A DNA stretch of 25,385 bases from Lachnospiraceae bacterium (GCA_009774615.1 VSOC01000042.1:2552-27936), one strand, 5' to 3'. Positions 15,161-23,331 are shown, numbered from the stretch's first letter. The notes: generated from the letters alone by a model not told the origin. A program made the numbers and translations.

Positions 15161-16681
15161 ATGGAAATGCAGACATTACAGGATATCCTGCGCCACGGTG
15201 CCAAAGCCTACGGTGAGCAGGCCGCTTTTCGCTATAAAGTAAAAAAAGAAGTTGCCCAGAAAACCTACATCCAGCTTCTTAACGATTCCATGGCCTTTAG
15301 CCGGGGACTGGAAGCTCTGGGAAAAAGAGGAAAACACATTGCCCTTCTGGGAACAACTTCTTATTCCTGGATTATCAGTTATTTCGGAACCACCAACAGC
15401 GCAAGCGTAGCTGTTCCCATTGACGCACAGCTTCCGGCGGAGGCTATCTGGGAACTGTTAAACCGGGCCGATGTGGAAATGCTTGTCTATGACGAAATCC
15501 GGGCCGATGTAGCCGCCGGAGTAAAGGCTCACTGCCCCCAGGTTTCCTGTGTGGTTTCCATGCAGGCCGAAGAAGACTCCGAAGAAACTTTATCCCTTGC
15601 ACGGCTTCTGGAAAATAATCAGGGTACATTCAGCACGGAACTCGAACCGGATCAGCTCTGTACGATCTTATTTACTTCGGGAACCACCGGAAAAAGCAAG
15701 GGCGTTATGTTAAGCCACAGAAACTTAACCGACAACGCCATCAGCCAGGATATGAAGATTCCCGTGGGAACCGTGTCCATGACCCTGCTGCCGATTAACC
15801 ATGTCTACTGTCTGACCATGGATATTGTTAAAGGGCTGTACACGGGCGTTACCATCTGTATCAACGACTCCATTATGCGTGTGCAGAAAAACCTGGCCCT
15901 GTTCCAGCCGGAAATCATCCTGCTGGTGCCGATGATTATTGAGTCCTTTTATGCAAAATTAAAAGAGGCGCTTAAACAGGTGCCCGAAGGAACGCCAAAA
16001 GAACTTATCGCCAAGTCAGCCTTCGGCGGACGGTTAAAGACCATATGCAGCGGCGGGGCCTACTTAGATCCGGAATATGTGGATCGCTTTAAAGAGTTCG
16101 GCATCACCATCCTCCAGGGCTACGGCATGACCGAATGTTCCCCCGTAATCAGTTCCAACCTGGAATGGGCCAATAAAAAGGGAAGCGTAGGAAAACTCCT
16201 CCCCAACTGCCAGGCCAAGGTTGTGGACAGCGAACTCTGGGTTAAAGGAACAAGCGTAATGCTGGGCTACTACAAAATGCCCGAAGAAACCGCCGAAACC
16301 CTTGAGGACGGATGGTTAAAGACCGGGGATCTTGGCTATGTTGACGAGGAGAACTTTGTCTATATCACCGGGCGGAAAAAGAACCTGATTATCCTGGCCA
16401 ACGGCGAAAATGTTTCTCCCGAAGAGCTGGAAAACCAGTTAAGCCGCAGCGAACTGGTCAAGGAAATCTTAGTGCGGGATAAAAACAGTGTCATCGAAGC
16501 TGAAATATTCCCCGATACTGAATTTGCACAAAAAGAAGGAATCGCCGATATTCCCGGAAAACTGCAGGAAATTATCGATGAATTTAATGCACAGATGCCG
16601 GTTTACAAGCGGATTCATCACCTGGTTGTAAGGGATGTCGAATTCGTGAAGACTACGGCAAAGAAGATTAAGAGGTTTTAA
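15161..16681 (+). CDS. Acyl-AMP ligase / acyl-ACP or acyl-CoA synthetase
   Basis: A 506-residue ANL-superfamily adenylating enzyme. The P-loop-like A3 motif FTSGTTGKSKG is at 171-181, YGMTECSP begins at 321, and TGDLG is at 388-392. ITGRKKNLIILANGENVSPEE is the hinge and A8 region. KTTAKKIKRF ends the protein and includes the C-terminal catalytic lysine region. All steps of acyl adenylation and thioester formation look intact. Sequence style is closest to long-chain fatty acid ligases. Its position 35 bp after a dedicated ACP suggests it loads that ACP, as FadD32-type or AasS-type enzymes do; CoA as acceptor is the alternative. It is the last gene of the operon, before a strong terminator. 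Confidence 0.92.
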   Translation: MEMQTLQDILRHGAKAYGEQAAFRYKVKKEVAQKTYIQLLNDSMAFSRGLEALGKRGKHIALLGTTSYSWIISYFGTTNSASVAVPIDAQLPAEAIWELLNRADVEMLVYDEIRADVAAGVKAHCPQVSCVVSMQAEEDSEETLSLARLLENNQGTFSTELEPDQLCTILFTSGTTGKSKGVMLSHRNLTDNAISQDMKIPVGTVSMTLLPINHVYCLTMDIVKGLYTGVTICINDSIMRVQKNLALFQPEIILLVPMIIESFYAKLKEALKQVPEGTPKELIAKSAFGGRLKTICSGGAYLDPEYVDRFKEFGITILQGYGMTECSPVISSNLEWANKKGSVGKLLPNCQAKVVDSELWVKGTSVMLGYYKMPEETAETLEDGWLKTGDLGYVDEENFVYITGRKKNLIILANGENVSPEELENQLSRSELVKEILVRDKNSVIEAEIFPDTEFAQKEGIADIPGKLQEIIDEFNAQMPVYKRIHHLVVRDVEFVKTTAKKIKRF

Positions 16682-16731
16682 GAAAAAAAGCCATTCTGAA
16701 TCTCTACATAAAAACAACAACTCAATACAGC

Positions 16732-16768
16732 AAAAAGCCCTGAAACCAACATCCGTTCAGGGCTTTTT
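16732..16768. terminator. Bidirectional terminator after the acyl ligase
   Basis: AAAAAGCCCTGAA (16732-16744) and TTCAGGGCTTTTT (16756-16768) form a perfect 13-bp stem with an 11-nt loop. It has A-run and T-run arms and serves the convergent ligase and lipoprotein genes. An 11-nt direct repeat TTATATTCTTA (16771-16781, 16785-16795) follows. Confidence 0.9.
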
Positions 16769-16820
16769 CCTTATATTCTTATCTTTATATTCTTAGTCTT
16801 TATCTTTTTTACCTATAACT

Positions 16821-17594
16821 TTACATCCCTAAAAGCGACGGATCAATTTCCTGGTAGCTGTCTAAGTCAGGGGTGGTAATCTCTACAGGCTGTCCGATAT
16901 TATTATAGGTCGTATTCATGGTCATATCCATGCTTACATTCTCGGCACCCATCGTCATATCCATGGACATCTTTATATTTACCTGAGAAAAATACCCGTC
17001 TTTATTCACGGTTGCTTCTCCGCTCACTTCTTTAATGGTATAAGTTACGCCTTCCAGACCGGGCATGGAGGACATCGAAGCCATAATCTCCTGTACATAG
17101 GAATCCATCTTGGATGCATCCGCAGTGAAGGTAAGAATCTGGTTATCGCCGTCCTTCTTTACCTTTACTTCGCTCAGATAATCGGTTTCCACAGCGCCTC
17201 CGCCCATGCTCTGCTGTGCGGTTTCCATCATAGTTTCCAGATCCATCGCATACTTGAACTTCTGTCCGGCAGCTTCCATGTAATAGTAGCCGTTCTCATA
17301 ATACATCTTCGTATCGATATTCTGTCCTTCCGTGCTGGTAACGCCCTCGGCATAGATACGCATGTTCTCGGAATTAATGGCATCCATCTTCATCGCCATG
17401 TTGCTGGAAATATCCATCGTTTCCTCGCCCTGCTTCATCTTCATATCCATCGTATAGGATACATCCAGGGCCGTAAGTTCCTGTGTCTTTTTGTTTGCTG
17501 CATCATAGACAGCTTTTCCGTCCTGTCCTGCGCCGCATCCGGCAAAAGTCAGCGCCATGCAGGCACTGAGTACTACAGATAAAAATTTTTTCAT
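16821..17594 (-). CDS. Met-rich lipoprotein, LolA/LppX-like (DUF6612 type)
   Basis: A 257-residue exported lipoprotein. The signal is MKKFLSVVLS... with lipobox FAGC and lipidated Cys20. The mature part is a string of amphipathic strands (DVSYTMDMKMKQGEETMDIS, MYYENGYYYMEAAGQKFKY, FSQVNIKMSMDMTMGAENVS) typical of the LolA/LppX half-barrel seen in DUF6612-like Firmicute lipoproteins. Methionine is strikingly frequent, about one in eight residues by eye. GGGAGG lies 5 nt before the ATG. In mycobacteria, LppX and LprG with this fold bind lipids next to MmpL exporters. Here it sits between the acyltransfer operon and the MMPL operon, so a lipid-handling role is plausible but unproven. It is transcribed alone. 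Confidence 0.8.
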   Translation of the reverse strand: MKKFLSVVLSACMALTFAGCGAGQDGKAVYDAANKKTQELTALDVSYTMDMKMKQGEETMDISSNMAMKMDAINSENMRIYAEGVTSTEGQNIDTKMYYENGYYYMEAAGQKFKYAMDLETMMETAQQSMGGGAVETDYLSEVKVKKDGDNQILTFTADASKMDSYVQEIMASMSSMPGLEGVTYTIKEVSGEATVNKDGYFSQVNIKMSMDMTMGAENVSMDMTMNTTYNNIGQPVEITTPDLDSYQEIDPSLLGM

Positions 17595-17693
17595 AATTCC
17601 TCCCTTTTCCTCTCCGAGAATCTTTTCTTTTTCTCTTTCTCTTTTTTCTCGATGCCAAATAAGTTTAAATGTTTAACCCCGGCACCATAACCG

Positions 17694-17699
17694 ATTATA
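17694..17699 (-). promoter_or_regulatory. Possible -10 box of the lipoprotein gene
   Basis: On the minus strand, a consensus TATAAT lies about 100 nt before the lipoprotein ATG. No clear -35 is seen. The leader between is strongly purine-rich on the transcribed strand. Confidence 0.45.
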
Positions 17700-17830
17700 C
17701 TATAATACAGAATAAAATTCCAGCCTTTTTTTCTTACAAATTTACTTCTTTTTCTTTGTTTTCCAACCTTTTGTAACGGTTTTGGATCCGTTTTTATTCA
17801 TCTGTCCGGCAGCAGGAACAGGCAGATCCC

Positions 17831-18406
17831 TCACCCCAATATCTTTATCCCATGCATCATAATCTGCTCGGCTATCTGTGCCAGTTCCTTAGGACTTTCC
17901 TTCATCCCGTTCTGAAGCCAATATGTCACAAGACCAAGGCAGCCGGACACCACGAAGGCATTAAATGCATCAAAAAGCTGGGAGTCCTGGCTGTTAAACA
18001 GTTCAAACCAGTCCTTTAAGCATTTTTCCCGAACCCTCTCCTTTACCTGATTGACAAAATTCAAATCTCCGTTTTCCCCCAAAAGAATCTGTACCATCTC
18101 CGCATTTTCCTGTACACAGACAAATAAATCCGTGAAAATCAGCGAAAGCTTCTGGTGCAGATCGGAAGCCTGATACTTCTGCAATGTGCCGTCGAGTTCA
18201 TCCAAAAGTTCCAGTTCCACTTTTTCCAGCAAATCAAAAACATCCTTATAATGAAGATAAAAGGTTCCGCGGTTTAAATCCGCCATCTCGGTTATCTCCC
18301 GCACCGTAATCTCCTGAATCTTCTTTTCCTTTAATAAAACAGCCAGACAATGCTGAAGCTGCTGTCTTGTTTTGCGCACACGGCGATCCAATGTTTCATT
18401 CTTCAT
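17831..18406 (-). CDS. TetR family repressor (TetR-2), divergent from the MMPL operon
   Basis: A 191-residue TetR-family regulator. The helix-turn-helix is at about 35-53 (VREITEMADLNRGTFYLHY), with the RGTFYLHYKD version typical of DhaS-like/TetR_C_8 members. The C-terminal domain is helical and ends AEQIMMHGIKILG. The start at 18406 was chosen because AAAGGTG lies about 9 nt upstream; the GTG at 18418 is part of that sequence. It is divergent from the MMPL exporter, with an imperfect palindrome over the exporter's -35 box between them. Local repression of the exporter operon is the expected role. The inducer is unknown and could be the exported lipid or its precursor. Confidence 0.9.
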   Translation of the reverse strand: MKNETLDRRVRKTRQQLQHCLAVLLKEKKIQEITVREITEMADLNRGTFYLHYKDVFDLLEKVELELLDELDGTLQKYQASDLHQKLSLIFTDLFVCVQENAEMVQILLGENGDLNFVNQVKERVREKCLKDWFELFNSQDSQLFDAFNAFVVSGCLGLVTYWLQNGMKESPKELAQIAEQIMMHGIKILG

Positions 18407-18491
18407 CTCATCTTTCACCTTTCCTGGAAACTAATTCTAAAATTTTCATTAATAATGAACAAATACTGTATTTTTGTTGTTTAATATACAT

Positions 18492-18514
18492 TGCAATGAT
18501 AATTGATTATTGCA
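18492..18514. promoter_or_regulatory. Candidate TetR-2 operator
   Basis: Imperfect palindrome with TGCAAT (18492-18497) and ATTGCA (18509-18514) as perfect outer arms. Eighteen of 23 positions are symmetric. It overlaps the -35 box of the MMPL promoter, so binding would block RNA polymerase. Confidence 0.6.
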
Positions 18515-18538
18515 TTGATTAACTGACACCAGTATAAT
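18510..18538 (+). promoter_or_regulatory. Promoter of the MMPL exporter operon
   Basis: -35 TTGCAT (18510-18515), 17-nt spacer, consensus -10 TATAAT (18533-18538). The implied leader to the ATG at 18665 is about 120 nt and includes the repeat half-site at 18623-18634. Confidence 0.7.
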
Positions 18539-18622
18539 ACATTATAGTCAATAAGTCAACAGTTGTCTATTATTAATTTTAAGTTCATAAATCATCTGCG
18601 GATGAAAAATCACCGTAAAGAT

Positions 18623-18634
18623 GTGAACAGTAAT
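18623..18634 (+). repeat. Half-site of the dispersed GTGAACAGTAA repeat
   Basis: GTGAACAGTAAT is the exact complement of the left end of the element at 14688-14699 (12 of 12). It lies in the leader of the MMPL gene, 30 nt before its start codon. No paired arm is seen nearby. Confidence 0.5.
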
Positions 18635-18664
18635 GATGAAAATAAAAAAGGAGCGGCTTACCTT

Positions 18665-21013
18665 ATGAAATGGAGAAAGAAAGATAAAAAGGAAGTAATG
18701 CAGGGTGACTCGGCAAACAGCCAAAACACACAGCAAAAACAAAACCGCCGGATGACACTGCCGGAATTTATTGCCAAAAAGAACCTGCTGATTGAAAAAG
18801 TATTTATCGTCGCCGTGATCTTCTGCGCTGTCTGTGCGCCCTTTGTCGAGGTCAACTATGATTTGACGGAATATCTTCCCGACTATGTCGATTCCAAGGC
18901 CGGCTTAAATTTAATGGAAGAAAAATTCGGCTATCCGGGCACGGCAAGGATTATGATTGAGGACGTCACCCTTTATGAAGCGAAACAATATAAGGATCGC
19001 TTGGAAGCCGTAGACGGCGTAGATCAGATTCTCTGGTGCGACACCACGACCGATATTTATACTTCCAGCGAATTTATTAACGAAAAAGATATTGAGGATT
19101 ATTATAAAGACGGTTATGCCGTGATGGATGTCACTTTTGTGGAAGGGGACGCCAGCAAGCGCACCTCCCAGGCCATCAACGAGATGCGGGAGATAACCGG
19201 CGATAAGGGATATTTCGTAGGTATGGCTGTACAGAGCAAATCTCTGGCGGAAAAGGTTGCCGAGGAAATGAAGCTGATTTTAAGCCTTGGTGTTTTCTTT
19301 ATCTTCCTGATTCTCTGCATCACAACAACATCCTGGTTTGAGCCGGTGCTCTTTTTATCCGTAATGGGCGTTGCCATCGTCCTGAATAAGGGAACGAATA
19401 TTTTCCTGGGAACCATCTCCTTTTTAACCAATAACGTTGTGGCCGTTTTGCAGCTCGCTGTTTCGATGGACTACTCCATCTTCCTGCTCCACGCCTACAC
19501 CCGCTATAAAAATGCAGGCCAGGATCAGGAAACGGCACTGACGCACGCGATTGAAGAGGCGTTAAACTCCATTTTAGCCAGCAGCCTTACCACAATCGTC
19601 GGCTTTCTGGTATTGACGGTAATGAAGTTTAATATCGGATTCGACCTGGGACTGTCCCTGGCAAAGGGCGTGGTGTTCAGCTTAATTACCGTACTCTTTT
19701 TAATGCCGGCTTTAATATTAAGAATGTCAAAGCTGATTGACCGCTTCGCCCACCGCTCCTTCCTGCCGGATTTTACACGGCTGAGCCGCGGAATCTGTAA
19801 GATCCGCCTGGCGGTGCTGGTGTTCGTCCTGATCTTATTCCTTCCCATGTATCAGGCACAGAAGCGAAACAGCTACCTGTTCGGAAACTCTGCCGTGGGT
19901 GCCGGAGAAGGAACCCAGGTGTATGAGGACGACCAGAAAATTATTCAGATTTTCGGGCGCAGCAATATGATGATGGCAATTGTCCCTGCCCAGTCGAATG
20001 TTACCGAAGCCCAGTTGACCGAACATCTGGAAGAACTTCCTTATATTAAGTCCGTCCGCTCCCTGGCAGGAACCATTCCCCAGGGCGTACCGGAAGAATT
20101 TCTGCCGGAAAGCATAACCGGACTGCTACATAAGAACGGCTACTCCCGCATTCTGCTCTACACCAGGACGAAGGAAGAAAGCCCTTTGGCCTTCCAGTGT
20201 GCGGATGAAATCCAGTCCATAATTAAAGAGTACTATCCTCAGAATTCTTACCTGGTGGGCGGAACACCTTCCACACAGGATATTGAAACTGTAATCACCA
20301 AGGACTATGCCCTGGTCAACCTTCTTTCCATGCTTGGCGTATTCCTGGTGGTTATGCTGACCTATAAGTCCCTGGCCATTCCCTTGGTCGTTATGATTCC
20401 CATCGAGGTTGCCATCTACTTTAATATGGCCGTTCCCTACCTCGCCGGAGAAAAGGTTGTCTTTATGGGTTATGTTATCGTCAGCTGCATCCAGCTGGGA
20501 GCCACGGTAGATTACGCGATACTGACCACCAGCAATTACATTGACGCAAGAAAAACCATGGATAAGCACGAAGCGGCCTCCTTTACTCTGATTCGCAGTA
20601 TCCCGGCGATCTTAACCTCGGGATCGATACTGACCATTGTAGGCTATGTGCTTTACCATATTTCTTCCATCAGCGCCATCGGCGATCTGGGCCATCTGAT
20701 TGGACGGGGCGCATGGATCAGCGTACTTTTGGTACTCACCCTCCTGCCCGCCCTTCTGGTTCTGGTTGACCCGCTGCTGACCAAGAATGAACTGACCCGG
20801 CTGATGGAATGGCACGAGAAACGAAAGGCAGCAAGACGCCGTCTGGCGGGGGCAGTTATCCACGGAAAACCTTTCGGAAAACGGCAGAAGGTCAGAGTAT
20901 CCGTTTCCGACCAGCAGGCCGCACCCGAAGAAGCAAAGCAAAAGCCCGCAGAACGCAGACGCCACCAGAGGCACCGCAGAATCATCAAGGAGGATATTCA
21001 CTATGAAGGTTAA
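18665..21013 (+). CDS. MMPL family RND transporter (lipid exporter type)
   Basis: A 782-residue inner-membrane transporter with two MMPL repeats and about 12 transmembrane segments. Large extracytoplasmic loops follow TM1 (VFIVAVIFCAVCAPF) and TM7 (LAVLVFVLILFLPMY). The proton-relay Asp-Tyr pairs of MmpL proteins are present in both halves: Asp269-Tyr270 in SMDYSIFLLHAY and Asp616-Tyr617 in TVDYAILTTSNY. The last 65 residues are a strongly basic cytoplasmic tail (RRRLAG, ERRRHQRHRR). The start at 18665 has AAAGGAG upstream, although the spacing of 11 nt is long; the open frame begins at 18563 but earlier codons lack a ribosome site. The stop overlaps the next gene by 11 bp. Likely substrate is a hydrophobic or lipid product, inferred from family and neighbours. 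Confidence 0.93.
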   Translation: MKWRKKDKKEVMQGDSANSQNTQQKQNRRMTLPEFIAKKNLLIEKVFIVAVIFCAVCAPFVEVNYDLTEYLPDYVDSKAGLNLMEEKFGYPGTARIMIEDVTLYEAKQYKDRLEAVDGVDQILWCDTTTDIYTSSEFINEKDIEDYYKDGYAVMDVTFVEGDASKRTSQAINEMREITGDKGYFVGMAVQSKSLAEKVAEEMKLILSLGVFFIFLILCITTTSWFEPVLFLSVMGVAIVLNKGTNIFLGTISFLTNNVVAVLQLAVSMDYSIFLLHAYTRYKNAGQDQETALTHAIEEALNSILASSLTTIVGFLVLTVMKFNIGFDLGLSLAKGVVFSLITVLFLMPALILRMSKLIDRFAHRSFLPDFTRLSRGICKIRLAVLVFVLILFLPMYQAQKRNSYLFGNSAVGAGEGTQVYEDDQKIIQIFGRSNMMMAIVPAQSNVTEAQLTEHLEELPYIKSVRSLAGTIPQGVPEEFLPESITGLLHKNGYSRILLYTRTKEESPLAFQCADEIQSIIKEYYPQNSYLVGGTPSTQDIETVITKDYALVNLLSMLGVFLVVMLTYKSLAIPLVVMIPIEVAIYFNMAVPYLAGEKVVFMGYVIVSCIQLGATVDYAILTTSNYIDARKTMDKHEAASFTLIRSIPAILTSGSILTIVGYVLYHISSISAIGDLGHLIGRGAWISVLLVLTLLPALLVLVDPLLTKNELTRLMEWHEKRKAARRRLAGAVIHGKPFGKRQKVRVSVSDQQAAPEEAKQKPAERRRHQRHRRIIKEDIHYEG

Positions 21014-23219
21014 TATAGAGGAAAAAAAGAAAAAGACGGGAAAGTCCAAAGCCGTTCAGCATCAAAACATAAAAAACCAGATTTGCCAGAAAACTGCCAT
21101 TGCCCTGATTAGCGCTGTCCTGTGCCGGACCGCCTTTCTTCCGGTGCTTGCCGCAGAACCGACCGTCAGCGTGGATGAAACCATGTATGTCAACTTAGAC
21201 CCCTACGGACATCAGGAAACCGTCAATGTTGTTAAGGGCGTTACCACCAATGGGGTAAAGCAGTTTACCGACTACGGCAATTACAGCAAGGTCATCAATA
21301 TGAGCAGCCATGTGGAGCCTTCGCAGAGTAACGGTCAGCTTCACTGGGATTTATCCGAACTGGGTGCCCGCTTCTACTATCAGGGAACCATGGACGCCTC
21401 CAAGGTTGAACTGCCCTGGACCTTTGACGTCAGCTATAAATTTAACGGCAAGGAGGCAAAGGCTGAGGATCTGGCAGGAGTTTCCGGTTTAATCGAAGTC
21501 CATGTGGAGGCTGAACCGAATGATAAAGCCGCCGACTACTACCAGAATAATATGATGCTTGCCGTGATGATTCCCGTCGATATGAACTCCTGCTACAGCG
21601 TGGACGCCCCCGGATCGCAGATGCAGACCATGGGCGAAACCACCGGCGTGGTATTCACCGCATTACCCGGAGAAAAGGGGGATTTTACCGCACGCATCGG
21701 CACAGACAGCTATGAATCCATCGGCGTAATTATGATGATGCTTCCGGGAACGACATCCTCTTTAGAGCATATCAAAGATATCAAAGAAGTAAAAGATACC
21801 TGGCGGCAGGCGGGAACGGATATGTACAACAGCATTGACGCCATGCTGGCCTCCATGGAATCCATGCGTTCGGGAGTGCAGACCGTGCAGAACAGCCTGT
21901 ATTCCTTAGAAGCGGCAAGAAGGACATTCAGCACAAACCGCCCGGCCATCGAGGCGCAGAATGATATTTCCATCGAAGCTTTAGCATCCCTTGCCGAACA
22001 GAGTGCGGCGATGGTTCCCTACTTACAAATTGCCAAAAACAGCGCAGAGGATATCAACACCAATATGAACGCGCTGGTTAAGACCCTTGGCAGTATGCAG
22101 CTTCCCCTGCAGGATTTGGATGAACACTTAGACACCATACAAGACGGTGTCAGCCGCACAGAGGATAACCTTCCCGGACTGGAATCCGCCCTGATGCAGG
22201 TAATTACCTTAGACACCCAGCTTCAGGCCCAGCAGGCCACGATTTTAATGACCCTGGCAGGGCTTTCCCAGAGCAGCATGGAGGGCGATATCGATAAAGA
22301 CGCCGACTATTTTGCCGACGAACAGGCTCTGGCCTACGCCAATGCCATGATGGCTGCTTCCGGGTTAGATAAAAACGACCCGCAGCAGGCCGAACTCTAT
22401 GAACAGAAATGGCAGGAAATCTATGAAGCTGCCTTTAAAAAGTATTATAACGGTTATAAGGACAATGCCTTAGGGCAGCTTCAGGCAGCCGTAAGCGGCA
22501 TTGAAAATCCGAAAAACAACCTGCTGAAAAAGGTCGATGCCTTACAGACCCTGGCCAGCCGCAGCAACTCCCTGAGCAAATCCGCGCAGACCCTTTTAAA
22601 GGGAACCGATAAGTCCATTGACAGCATAAGAGAAATGATGGCGGAAGCCGACAACCTGATTGACGATGTGCGGGATTTGCAGGAAACGATGAACCTGTAT
22701 TATCCTTCACTTCAGGATGCCTTAACCGACAGCCAGGAACTTCTCAACCGGGCAAATAACGGACTGAACCAGGCCGTTGCCTCGATGACCATTATTCAAA
22801 ATACGCTAAAAGCATCCACACCGCATCTCGATGAAGGCAGCCGACAGCTTTTGGAGGGCAGCCAGAATCTTTTAGACAAGAGCCTGCATGTGCTCGACAG
22901 CACCGGAGAAATCCGGAAAAGCAGCGGGGTGATGAAGACGACGCTGGATGATGAACTGGATAAATTTGAAGAAGAAAACCGCTTCCTGGAAATGGACCCG
23001 GACGCACCGATGCTCTCCTTAACTTCCGGCAAAAACCCGGAACCGCACAGCTTACAGATTATCCTTCGGACAGCCGAAATCAGCCTGGACGATGAAGAAG
23101 CAGGAAGCGACGTTGTCGATCTGGAAACCGAAGAAGCACCATCCAATCCATTTGTGCGGATGTGGAGGGTGCTGGTGGATATGTGGAATGCGGCAATGGG
23201 AGTTTTTCGGAACAGGTAG
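21003..23219 (+). CDS. Large secreted coiled-coil protein coupled to the MMPL exporter
   Basis: A 738-residue exported protein with no family I can name firmly. Residues 1-30 are a long basic region and about 31-51 a signal or anchor segment ending VLAA. Residues about 55-250 form a strand-rich domain (VSVDETMYVNLDPYG, LHWDLSELGARFYYQG, DLAGVSGLIEVHVE). Residues about 255-670 are mostly helical coiled coil, rich in Gln, Asn, Ser and Leu. The C-terminus ends in an amphipathic FVRMWRVLVDMWNAAMGVF, not a clear membrane span. AGGAGG precedes the ATG, which overlaps the exporter by 11 bp, so translation is coupled. Similar long heptad proteins accompany YhgE/MMPL systems in Firmicutes. A periplasm-like or cell-wall adaptor for the exporter is the likely role. 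Confidence 0.8.
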   Translation: MKVNIEEKKKKTGKSKAVQHQNIKNQICQKTAIALISAVLCRTAFLPVLAAEPTVSVDETMYVNLDPYGHQETVNVVKGVTTNGVKQFTDYGNYSKVINMSSHVEPSQSNGQLHWDLSELGARFYYQGTMDASKVELPWTFDVSYKFNGKEAKAEDLAGVSGLIEVHVEAEPNDKAADYYQNNMMLAVMIPVDMNSCYSVDAPGSQMQTMGETTGVVFTALPGEKGDFTARIGTDSYESIGVIMMMLPGTTSSLEHIKDIKEVKDTWRQAGTDMYNSIDAMLASMESMRSGVQTVQNSLYSLEAARRTFSTNRPAIEAQNDISIEALASLAEQSAAMVPYLQIAKNSAEDINTNMNALVKTLGSMQLPLQDLDEHLDTIQDGVSRTEDNLPGLESALMQVITLDTQLQAQQATILMTLAGLSQSSMEGDIDKDADYFADEQALAYANAMMAASGLDKNDPQQAELYEQKWQEIYEAAFKKYYNGYKDNALGQLQAAVSGIENPKNNLLKKVDALQTLASRSNSLSKSAQTLLKGTDKSIDSIREMMAEADNLIDDVRDLQETMNLYYPSLQDALTDSQELLNRANNGLNQAVASMTIIQNTLKASTPHLDEGSRQLLEGSQNLLDKSLHVLDSTGEIRKSSGVMKTTLDDELDKFEEENRFLEMDPDAPMLSLTSGKNPEPHSLQIILRTAEISLDDEEAGSDVVDLETEEAPSNPFVRMWRVLVDMWNAAMGVFRNR

Positions 23220-23253
23220 TTTAGAATCGGAAGTAAACGCCATAGGTATAAAG

Positions 23254-23266
23254 GTTACTGTTCATG
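23254..23266 (+). repeat. Degenerate end of the dispersed repeat
   Basis: GTTACTGTTCATG differs by one base, within the shared 11-nt core TTACTGTTCAC, from the left end of the 14.69-kb element. It lies 35 bp after the coiled-coil gene. No matching inverted arm is visible, so it may be a solo remnant. Confidence 0.4.
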
Positions 23267-23286
23267 TAAAGCAGAAGTATTAAGGG

Positions 23287-23319
23287 AAAACCAGAAATAA
23301 CATTGCTATTTCTGGTTTT
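23287..23319 (+). terminator. Terminator of the MMPL/coiled-coil operon
   Basis: AAAACCAGAAATA (23287-23299) and TATTTCTGGTTTT (23307-23319) form a perfect 13-bp stem with a 7-nt loop, the right arm ending in four T. The next promoter's -35 lies in its loop and right arm. Confidence 0.85.
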
Positions 23320-23331
23320 AACATTTATAAT
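23303..23331 (+). promoter_or_regulatory. Promoter of AAA/PD-(D/E)XK copy 2, nested in the terminator
   Basis: -35 TTGCTA (23303-23308), 17-nt spacer, consensus -10 TATAAT (23326-23331). The -35 is inside the preceding terminator hairpin. The leader to the TTG start is about 50 nt. Confidence 0.65.

Noticed and set aside
13268..16681. Non-ribosomal peptide synthetase cluster
   Set aside because: The condensation, carrier and adenylating proteins are separate. The ligase resembles fatty-acid ligases rather than amino-acid adenylation domains, so an acyl-transfer pathway is the better reading.
16771..16795. TTATATTCTTA direct repeat as a regulatory site
   Set aside because: It is short, AT-rich, downstream of a terminator and between convergent genes; slippage is a sufficient explanation.
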